DNA of 64,000 bases from Fusarium oxysporum f. sp. lycopersici 4287 (lineage: Eukaryota; Ascomycota; Sordariomycetes; Hypocreales; Nectriaceae), in the NCBI RefSeq assembly GCF_000149955.1, contig NC_030995.1, forward strand, positions 1,798,001 to 1,862,000, written 5' to 3'. How positions within the stretch are numbered: position 1 is the stretch's first letter; each line of letters opens with the position of its first letter. The notes below the pieces were generated by a model. That model was not told where the DNA came from, made no database searches, and saw only the letters and a list, made by a program, of their open reading frames with translations. Both the position numbers and the translations under genes were made by a program. Positions 55,211-64,000 of the stretch are shown piece by piece.

Positions 55211-55940
55211 GTTGGCGGTTGTTGTTGTTGTTGGTGGTGGTGGTGGTGGTTTAGAGTGGTTGAGAGTTGATTGGGTTGAGGTTGAGAGTGTGAGTGATGA
55301 GTGAGAGAGCTAATGTCGAAAAGAAGATAACGTCGATAGTCTTATATACACATTCTCTCCCCTTGTTCATCTTCATCTCGCATCGTCATATCTGAGAGAT
55401 CGTCTTCGGCAGTTGCCTCAATAACGGGCTCTAAGCCCCAGCCCCAGTCCGAAGGTCCGCGGTGAGGACGGCATGACGCCCGCCTCGCGGAAGAATAAAG
55501 AATACGAGGTGTCTCCACAGTCCACTGTAGCTCAACAATTATCTCCCTGAAATAAATCCACTGTACCCCATAATGCATTGAGAGCTCAAGTCGTAGTTTT
55601 GTCAATGCGGTCTCTCACACTCTTCGATGATCGTTTCAGCGACGTTTCCTACGCGGTTCTCTTTCCGCGCCCGAGCTACGGCACGACCTATTCTCCAGGA
55701 CTGTGATAGCGTATGACCAGAGCCCAACCCCAGCTATTGAGCTCTCTAAAATTAGCAACGTCCAGCCTTTTCTAGAACCTATCGTTCGATGCCGAGGCAC
55801 TCAATCTCGCCCTAGCTAATGCGTGGACCCTCCGTGCTTGACTACAGACGTCATAGTCTCGATTCCTAGGGGCCCAAGCTAAGCTAAACTGACCATCTAC
55901 GATGGCATTGGCATTAAACTTGTCTCTGGGCCATTGCCAC
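55211..55940. other. phiA upstream region
   Basis: Includes a TG-rich stretch just before the ATG (CCACCACC runs on the gene strand), probably leader. No gene seen. Confidence 0.5.
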
Positions 55941-55949
55941 AAATGGAGC

Positions 55950-56270
55950 TCCTCGTAAATGCGAGCTTCTTCATGCAGAGACACGTTGGCCAAGAACGAT
56001 ATTTCAGGTGAAATACTACATCTGCTGATTGATGCCGAGTTCCGCTATTCTGTTGATGTTGATAAAATTCGGAAAAGTTTCTTCATAAGGGGGGCGGAAG
56101 TCTACCCGGAAATAATGGCCTATGCTAAGGCTCTAGGTTAGGAGCAGGAATATTCCGTCATGATCAGTCACTCCAAGTGTGCCAAGATCAAGCCCCATAG
56201 AATAGATTCTCAACATGGAATGTTCCTCGCAGAAATGTATCTATTTGTGGTTGAGCATGAATAGGAGAAT
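55950..56270 (+). pseudogene. Coding remnant with TAG stops, unknown family
   Basis: One frame reads protein-like across two TAG stops at 56139 and 56262 (GEILHLLIDAEFRYSVDVDK, then VMISHSKCAKIKPHRI, LAEMYLFVVEHE). Both stops fit CAG-to-TAG. Function not recognised. Confidence 0.4.
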
Positions 56271-57039
56271 GGCAGTTTCTCCACTACAGTGACGGTTAAT
56301 AGCATCTAAGGTTCAGAATGCCATATACCGTGAAAATACAAGGACGTTGGCAGTGGGCCACGGTCAGTTTCAGCTATAGTGCCCCAGATTAAGAAGTCCG
56401 ATCCTTGAACTTTGCTCTTGACGTGGTATTCCAAGCACCTGATCTGCAAAATCTAACGAGATTGGACGGAATAATACGACTTCCAGTGCCGATCAGCCCG
56501 TATTCAACGACAACAGTTAACATGACGTTGTCACCATCTGATATCATTGATTGAGTCCCTTTTGTGTGAAGTGACAATCAAGTTTTTAACGTTGCAGTAT
56601 TTCAATGACAGACACTCATCCTTCAGTTCGAATAGAACGATGCTGCTAAAATTGGTGCTAGCTAGTGTTGATCCGGCAACAAGTGCCGTGGCTGGTGGAT
56701 ATAGTTACAATTCTGCTCGCTATGCTGAAGCGTAATCAACATAATCAAACCCAACTATGCTTTGTTCGAGAATAGCTCGCACAACGTTCAGAGCTCACTG
56801 CCTCACTTCGACTATCGTCGAGCAATCCCAAGCTCAAGGCACAGCCTTGGCCGCAACAACATAGCCGTACATAATTAGATTCTATTACAATTTTATACCA
56901 ACCCTGCCCCCAGCATACAGAACTATCAAAGTCACATCCAGAGACGACATTGGGGGACTATACCCTCTCCTTGTCTCGTATAGTGTCGATCCAGCAAAGG
57001 CAGACTCGTTTGCGTGAGATCATCATCGACACAAACTCT

Positions 57040-58290
57040 TAGCCGGATTTTTATTCCTACTTTCACGATGAGGATGATCTACGCTCAGGCGGTGGCAAAG
57101 ACTTACACCCAAAGCGCGCCAATCGTGGGGTTAGCCACGATGCACACGATTTGCTCAAAAGGCACGTTACATCTCTTGGCATCGGAGATCAATTATCACA
57201 GTCGATCATTGAGGCTTTGGAATGGAAGAAGGTGCATTAGTTGGTGTAGGTTCCGGACAATGCAAGGGACTTTGATAACAACGAGCGTCGTTTTGCCGCT
57301 GCTGCACTTGTCATTATTTTATCTTTTTGTGAGAAGCTCTCTACTATCCGTATAGCTGATTTCCCTGCTCTCATCAAAGAATATTTGCTAAAAAAAACAC
57401 AACCATGATCAAGTCAATCACCCTGGGTTGCAACAGCTGAAACCCGTTGAGGTCGTCAGACAAACGCCACTGAATATCAGATTATATCAAGATGTTGATC
57501 TTGCTGAGTATATTCTATGCTTAGGCTTCCACTAACAGAGACCTTTAACCATGGAGGGTGTCGCTGAGTATGAAATTGACTGTTTGGTTGCACCCGGGAC
57601 ATCCAGCACAAAGAACATATGTCTAAGCCACGCTGAGGTCTCCGGATCGACATTGTGCATGATGAGCAGGGATCCCAAGGCTCTTGAAACACTCAAGATC
57701 TTTGTTGGAGGGCTACGGCAGAGAGATCCGGGACGGTATAGTATAAGACCCAAAGAGCTGGGGAAGAGTCTCCTCCAGCACAAGAATACACTTCAAGTGC
57801 TTGAGCTCGACATGTCAGAGCTTGAATACACAGAAGGTCAAATTCGGAGGACGATCGGATGGAGGGTTTTGAGCAAAGAAGCGGCGAGTACTTCCAGCTT
57901 GAGATGTAGTCAAGCCGCATGCCTTTCTGGTTGAAAGACATGCCTGATTATCGTGCCTATTGATCAACCGTTGTTTCTCTACACGATTTCAAATCAATCA
58001 CTCGCCCCAAAATTAGCGCAGTGCTCTTCTCGGCCCTCCATATTACCTTAGAGAGTCACCATTCCGACTTATCGATGCTCTGCCTCCCAACCTGGAATAT
58101 CTGTGTCTCTAGGGATATTTCAAAGGAGAGAATTATGAAATTGATGTTAACATTGAAGAAATTTTACAGCAAAAGGAAAGAAAGCTTCCTCTATCGACAG
58201 AAATTCATGGAGTGAAAAAGACAGTCCCAGGCGTTGCTAATTTCCACACAGGCTATGCATTGAAACCTGAAGTGAGCTCTAGCAATAGCC
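57040..58290 (+). pseudogene. Decayed F-box/LRR-like gene
   Basis: Three segments in successive frames look like one fungal F-box/LRR-type protein. The first is ANRGVSHDAHDLLKRHVTS, then DNNERRFAAAALVIILSFC. The second is 57551-57934 (KALETLKIFVGGLRQRDPG, NTLQVLELDMSELEYTEG). The third ends in PPYYLRESPFRLIDALPPN, LEYLCL, then GYFKGENYEIDVNIEEI. Stops interrupt it (TAG at 57238, 57247 and 58110), and frameshifts or lost introns separate the parts. The F-box itself is not visible. The family call rests on the pattern of the C-terminal half. Confidence 0.6.
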
Positions 58291-58705
58291 AGAGCGGAGT
58301 TTGAGTGGATTGACGTTTAGTAAGCTATAGCAATATCTAAGATTTAATCAACAGTCAGTCAGTAAATGGGCGATGTGATATGATCTAGATAGGCGGTGCC
58401 TCACTTACATGGTGTTTCTTGCGCAACACATATATCTTTATTACACTTAGCAGTGGTTCAGCTTTCCTAAAATTATGAAAACAGTTTACGTTCGAGCTGA
58501 AATGAGGTTGACATAGACTATGTCCCAAGATAGTTGCAGTCTAACTGAATGAGGTATATGCGTAAGCAGACTCCATAGATCCTTATCTCACTCTGCTACA
58601 ATTAAACTTCTCAAACCTCGACTATTCCCATACTATCAAGGCTCCTGATTGGATCCCCATATATTTCTTTTTGAACGCAATAGTTGCATTTCACCACATC
58701 CAAAT

Positions 58706-59098
58706 ATGACAACATTCTCATCCATTCCCTCTTACATCCTCGGCGGCGCCTGTGTCAGTCGTGGTATAATGGCTCTCTCCTCACCACGAAAAGAGTACGG
58801 CCATGTCGGTCTTCTTCTCGAACCCAGTAAAATCGACACTGGAGGTAGTTCTGTTTCACCACTCATGTACTTCAAGGGTCTTCGTGAGATATCATACGGT
58901 CTTGCTTTGATGGCGCTGCAATATCAGGGCAATGAGAGCGCCGTGACGACGTTTTCGGCGATATTGTCAATTGTGAGACTTGGTGACGGTTTGGTTGTCT
59001 GGATGAACGGCGGTGACGAGCTGAGATATAAAGCTGCTGGCCATTGGATTACAGGACTGGGGTTTGTTGGATGGGTGATTTGGAGATGGAGTTACTAG
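58706..59098 (+). CDS. DUF4267-type small membrane protein
   Basis: 130 aa, no intron, from the ATG at 58706. The pattern SYILGGACVSRGIMAL, LMYFKGLREISYGLALMAL, SILSIVRLGDGLVVW and ITGLGFVGWVIW gives about four hydrophobic helices with a conserved K-G-x-R-E and R-x-G-D pair. That is what I know of DUF4267 proteins of fungi. Probably an integral membrane protein; function unknown. Confidence 0.8.
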   Translation: MTTFSSIPSYILGGACVSRGIMALSSPRKEYGHVGLLLEPSKIDTGGSSVSPLMYFKGLREISYGLALMALQYQGNESAVTTFSAILSIVRLGDGLVVWMNGGDELRYKAAGHWITGLGFVGWVIWRWSY

Positions 59099-60485
59099 AG
59101 TGCCAAGAATGGATGAGAAGTTGTATAGGTCGGCAAGCATAGACACGTATTGAATCAGAAGGTGAGAAAGGGTTCAACGATTCTAAACACGGCTCAGCTC
59201 ACCACTATTTGAAGTACAAATAAGGATCTATTGCGTCTCATATAAATTTCTTCCTCAAGCTGTGAACACTCCTCAAATTCTTTTGCGGATAACGTTCTAT
59301 AACCATGAAAAGCATAGATAGAGAGTCATTAAAGCTCTCCAATCTTCATATATTTGAACTATATTTAGCTTTTACCTTTTATCGTAGCTGTGGACTAAGA
59401 AATAGCCCCAAACCTTCAGCTGGTAAGACAGGAATATCACCAACTCGAGCTCAACTACATACCTAGCTACACACCCGCTTAAGGAATCGAACGTTAGTAT
59501 TACTAGCCTGAACAAACTTTTAGTTGTAGTAAACTCAGACCGTGTTTCATGAGGCCTGTGGTCGCAATATGGATCGACGTCAAACGCTCGAAGAGTCTAG
59601 AAACGGAAGACCAGGCATGAGTTGCAAAATGCGGGTACCAAAGTTGCAAAATGACTTTGATATACAGTCTCCAAGGCTCTTATACATATATGGGAGCATT
59701 TTTGCTGCTTCATTTCGATCGAAAAGGTCATCTGCGAACCTTTGGCGGCCTGATAGTCAGCCTTCAGTTGCCAGAGGCTCATCTTACATGCAGCCAGCCT
59801 GACACTTCCCCAGATAATCAGAAGCCTTATCTCCAGGTCCATTCCCCCATGCAATTTGAAGACTAAATCGAAATTATAGACGAAAGGTCTTTTCTTTCGT
59901 GTTATTTGAGACGTGGTCGCTGTGAATGAGGTCAACGTAGCTGTAGGTCCCATGACAGGATGTCTCATCAATTGACAGCCACGCGACAGCAGATCGATTT
60001 GTATTTATTGCTGTACGGAAAATACTATTCATAAAGAAGCACCGGGCGACATTTGTTTGCGTATGTGAGCTCTCCACAGCCAGGAAAGAGAATGACCTTG
60101 CTTCTATCTTCACCAGTCGCATTACGATGCGGTGTCAACGGTAGGTCTGGATCAACATAAGCAGACCAGCTTAACCCCCAGGCATTTCCTACCAAGAGAG
60201 CAATGCTCTGTAGGTTCTATCAGCCATAGAGTCTCACCTTATGGTCGCGCGACAGGTAATCTTCGGCCATCAGTGCAAAGTTCCCACGTCCCGTATAAAT
60301 GACGCACTCAATCATCGCCAAAGCCAGGATGCACCAGTCTATTTATGACCTTTTTTGTTTTCCAGAATACATTTAAACCAGTCATGATCATCTCATTCAT
60401 GGCTCTCCACCTTGAGTTGTGTTTTCCCTCCCTTGTTCATTGGTATCACAAAACCCTACTCCGATCCCCAACACCAAACCACATT
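59099..60485. other. Intergenic, no gene seen
   Basis: AT-rich flanks of the DUF4267-type gene and TMA20. Short frames at 59542-59971 have no support. Confidence 0.5.
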
Positions 60486-61152
60486 TTACTCAGTGCTTAA
60501 GTTCCACAGTCCATCGCCCAAATAATGCGCGTCCTCAATCACGGGTCCCTTGCCCTTGGCCTTGACCTCCTTGGTTCCCACGACAAGTGTTCCCACTGCG
60601 CAGGCCTCCTCCTTGCCCTCAGCTATGACAACCACAGGCTCACCCTTGACAAGCTCTCTGCTCCATCTCCCCTCCTCGTCCATCTTCTGATCCATCTCCT
60701 TGCCCTCTTGTAGACCCTCGGGGGCACCATCGGCAGGCAGTCTGCCTCCTGGGGAAGTCAAGCCAGGGGCCATGAGGGTAGCGCCCGAGAGGACGAACCG
60801 AATGGCACCACGGTCTATGCGAATGCTGGGGAACGCTTGAGGGAATCGGTGTACGAGACGGAGGTGAGGAATGAGGATGCCAGTGAGATCCTGTTGGTAG
60901 AAGAGAGGTGTCGAGTCGAGAACGTAGAGGGTGTTGCGGTCGGTCAGCTTCATGCTTGAGAGGGAGGCCTTCTTGGGCAGGATCTCGTCGATGTAGGGGT
61001 TGAGAAGAGGGTATGTGTCGAGAAGGCCCTGGCGAAGGGAGCGCTGGACGGATGATTTGAGCTTTTGCTTCGGTGAGCCCTGGATTCTGGTCACGGTTAG
61101 ATGAGAGCTTTGAGAGGTTTCAAGGCGGGGAAATGTACTCTTTCTTGAACAT
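60486..61152 (-). CDS. TMA20: Tma20/MCT-1-like PUA-domain translation factor
   Basis: Two exons: a 14-nt first exon (61139-61152, MFKKE) and 60486-61086; 204 aa. The 52-nt intron has GTACAT, TCTAAC and CAG. The N-terminal part (LKSSVQRSLRQGLLDTYPLL, PYIDEILPKK, DRNTLYVLDSTPLF) is the MCT-1 domain. The PUA domain follows (IRIDRGAIRFVLSGATLMAPGLTS, then GEPVVVIAEGKEEACAVG). Tma20 with Tma22 binds the 40S subunit and removes deacylated tRNA during ribosome recycling. An acidic insert of about 25 residues (EGLQEGKEMDQKMDEEG) inside the PUA domain is typical of filamentous fungi. Confidence 0.92.
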
Positions 61153-61564
61153 TGTGGCGATTTAACGGCAGTGCCGAAACAGATATAATACTGAAGTTGA
61201 GCTGTGTGGTTTATGTAACAAAAAACAGAAAATGGATGGTAGAGAAGCTGAACTTGTCGTGTCGGGTCGTATCGTGTCTTGGTGGGGTGCTTTGGTATGG
61301 AAAAGTCAAGTCGACAAGTGCCCCGCGGCATCGGTGGCGGGGTAAATCTCGAGATGCAATAACAGAGGCACAGCACCAAAGTCTCCAGAAAACATCACAA
61401 CACGCGATCACAATTAATGAACACAACGGACATAATGTAAGGGAAATTCATGATCCTGTTATTCTCTTGCGCCTTCGCCATTACAGGCGAATCCTGTTCC
61501 CATCATTATCGTACATAAGCAATGCCCCTCCTTTTGGTGGAGGGGTCAACCACGCACCACCAGA

Positions 61565-61873
61565 TCAGCCCTTGACGACATGTGAAACAGTTCCGTCATC
61601 CTTGAGGTGAACATTGAGTCTATCCTCCTTGAAGTCCTTTGTGACCATCATTCCGGGCTCGATGATGCGTGTCTCCTGGGGGAGGTCTCGCTTAGCAAAG
61701 ACCTGTAGGTCAACGTTAGCAATATGTTAAGACGGCAAAAAGAGGTTTCGGGGAGAGCGTACAGTCTCGGTCGACGTCTCTTCGTCGGAGAGCTTCTTGC
61801 CGACGAGCTTGTTCTGCCATTCTTCGGCCTTATCGCCGGATGTTGAGTTGATACCAGGAACGACAAGAGGCAT
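61565..61873 (-). CDS. Peptidase inhibitor I78 family protein
   Basis: Two exons (61763-61873 and 61565-61702), 82 aa. The 60-nt intron has GTACGC, GCTAAC and CAG and is in phase 0. The pattern EEWQNKLVGKKLSDEE, then TRIIEPGMMVTKDFKEDRLNVHLKDDGTVSHV, is the I78 fold, related in shape to potato inhibitor I and acting on subtilisin-type proteases. There is no signal peptide, so it probably acts on intracellular or vacuolar proteases. Confidence 0.88.
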
Positions 61874-64000
61874 GATGGGCGTTGTATCTGTTTTATGTGA
61901 GAGTAGTAGATGGTTCGATAAATGTAGTGAAGTCTACGTTGTAGAATAAAGAAAGATCAAAGAGTCGGTTGCTGCCTTTTATACATAAAGCTTGCGTACA
62001 ATCATTGCATTACATACGAGGCAAAAGCAGGAAGCTCACGCCAAAGTTGATGACGTAGACTCACATGGCTAATAATCCCCAGATTCAGTTCGATTGGCTA
62101 CGCGTCGGTTACTCAAGGGACAAAACATGACGTGCGTGTTAAAGAGGGGGAACGATTAAAATCGATCAAGATCTCGGGCATTTTTAATGTTTGTTCATGT
62201 TATTTGCTGGTGAAATGATTGACAAGTGATGTGTCTTGGCATTGGAATTATGCTTTTCTGTCAATCTCAGGCACAGAGGGCACTGACCACTACAAATGCT
62301 GCTCGGCATTTTCAGCCCCTGAACATCACCTGTATCTTTAGCGAGTTGTGGTTGATTCGGTACATCCCGATGAGATAACGCGATGAAGGCGGAAAGTATC
62401 AGGATGGCCTGGTTGCGGGCACGAGGTTTGTCGGGATACAGAATCAGATCCTCATGAATTACCTACGACAAGATCAAATGCTTGTTAGCTTTGCTCATAT
62501 ATAAGCTTTCCAGCATTGGTCTCTGGACCCTTAGCTCATGATGATATACCGATAGGTGATTGTTCAAAACTTGGGATAGCCTCAGAGTGTTTGTAAGGTG
62601 ATGGACAGTTATGATATATTCCTTCTTCTTTTCTCTCTCCCGCCTACATGGTCATCTGGTAATGAGATGTAGATATTTGATGGCGTCGGGATGGGCGACA
62701 GGGTCCATCTCAGCTGCATAACGCCTATGGGTACATGTAAGCAGAGCCAGAGGTAGAGTAAGCTCAGGGTATTGACCGCTTATACAACATCTCTTCTCAT
62801 CCTGCCCATTGATTGATTTCTTCATTTTGCAGTCCGTATTTTGTTTGTCATGACACCAACTGTTTCTCCAGCAAACACACAAACACATGGCAGTTCAAAC
62901 ATGGACGATGAAGCCAATCCAAATGTCACTCTCCTTCATGCTTCACCCCACAACCGTCGTCGCACCAGATGTCCAAAACTTGGCATCGATTGGTCGCTGC
63001 ATCGCCATCCTTGCCAGCTGTGCTGTTATCCGCTCTTTCAGCCACCTCAATCAGCGCTTGCGGGAAGACATGGCAAGGCTTGGGCTTACGTAGGTAGTTT
63101 GCACAAGGAGAGCCCGAGAGTCAAGTTTCAGCATGTCAGCAGTAATATCGCTCAATCTTGATCTACAGTAACAGCTTCTTGTGACACCTAGTAAGTCTTT
63201 AATGTAGGAATCAGATTGTTCTCATAGCAATGTGTGTAAACATGTCTTGATTCTCTTTGTTGATGTTTGTCTTTGTCTTGAATCCAGCTCAGCCCAGCTC
63301 CAGTGCTGGCTAGCGGGTTTAGCTAAGTTCCCACCTGTGATCCTGCATCATCAGCAAAGTATCAGCATCAGCCGTCATCATGGGCATGCATTGGCATGGA
63401 TATTGATGAGATCCGTCCTTGATGGGCTCAACTACTATGCGCATACAGACACTACCACTCCAAAATAGTTAGCAATATCACCAGTTCTGCACCCAAAACA
63501 GAACAGAACAATCACAGCCCTAACATCTGCAAACAAAGACCAAGGCAAGGACCCTCAATCTCTTCTCATGTTCTATCCCCTTTCAGGTTTAGTCAATTGT
63601 GGCTCAAGGCCTCTCACCCCCGTCTAGAAAGGATCCGTCTCCTCATCTCCCCTTTTTTTAGCACAAGCAACACTCTAAAGATCCCCATAATAATAATACC
63701 AGCCCGTAACACTTCGCTGCCAGCTTTGCCAGTGGCCAGTAAGCACTGCCAGCCCAAAGGCCGCCTCATATCCCCTGCCTCTCTCTCACTGCCTCTGCCT
63801 CTTATTTTTTACTCCATTTCCAAGGACCCTCACCCAGAGAAACCAAGGTTCAGCCCAAAAAGAAACGGACGGATAATCCCTTCCATTTCCCATCCCATTC
63901 GCTTCGTTTCGCTTGCTCCCTCTCCTTGTTTCTTCCTCTTTTTTCTTTCCTATCGTTCCCCATCAAAACCACCAAACAAATCCACCCTCCCGCAAATTCA
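61874..64000. other. Intergenic and leader of a gene beyond the window
   Basis: No strong gene. From about 63.55 kb the plus strand turns strongly C/T-rich (CTCCCTCTCCTTG, CTTCCTC), then CCAAACAAATCC, as expected for promoter and 5' UTR of a plus-strand gene starting just past the right edge. Confidence 0.5.
62887..63093 (+). CDS. Possible small protein, 68 aa
   Basis: A short frame from an ATG in a good context (CACATGGC). A hydrophobic stretch (IGRCIAILASCAVI) is followed by a charged helix (NQRLREDMARLGL). No family recognised and chance is possible. Confidence 0.25.
   Translation: MAVQTWTMKPIQMSLSFMLHPTTVVAPDVQNLASIGRCIAILASCAVIRSFSHLNQRLREDMARLGLT

Overview
The window reads as nuclear DNA of a filamentous ascomycete, most likely a Sordariomycete of the Fusarium kind. 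The reasons are the short introns (about 42-70 nt, GTAAGT/GTATGT donors, CTAAC/CTGAC branch sites), C/T-rich leaders, and families typical of these fungi: a phiA cell-wall protein, a LaeA-like methyltransferase, a GPI-type cutinase and a peptidase inhibitor I78. Species and chromosome cannot be named from sequence alone. All spliced models were built by hand from splice signals and reading-frame continuity.

Left part (1-7.3 kb): a 5'-truncated C2H2-type regulator with an apparent one-base frameshift; an initiator tRNA-Met whose only interruption looks exactly like a spliceosomal intron; a tRNA-Lys(UUU) on the minus strand; a GNAT acetyltransferase; and a cupin. At 7382-12576 lies a complete Ty1/copia retrotransposon on the minus strand. 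Its LTRs look identical, its target duplication is ATTTC, gag and pol share a frame split by one UGA, and its primer site matches a half tRNA-Lys(CUU).

Middle part (14-42.5 kb): ILV2 (acetolactate synthase, five exons), a lineage-typical membrane or cell-surface protein, two further genes without an assigned function, a cutinase-like esterase, a divergent O-methyltransferase / LaeA-like methyltransferase pair that may be a small secondary-metabolism unit, a fungal nucleotidyltransferase-like gene carrying two suspected lesions, and a multi-exon gene ending in 39-residue coding repeats. Long gene-free stretches separate these.

Right part (42.5-64 kb): first an accessory-looking block with decayed genes (an FHA plus protein kinase gene, an L-asparaginase fragment, an F-box/LRR-like gene and other remnants). 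Their in-frame stops are all TAG or TAA, as expected from CpA-to-TpA change (RIP-like). Scattered among them are apparently intact genes (F-box protein, a 67-residue basic protein, phiA). The end holds ordinary housekeeping genes: a DUF4267-type membrane protein, TMA20/MCT-1 and the I78 inhibitor.

The most unusual item is the initiator tRNA gene at 3531-3655. Removing a GTATGT...TACTAAC...CAG segment of 53 nt leaves a perfect 72-nt initiator tRNA.
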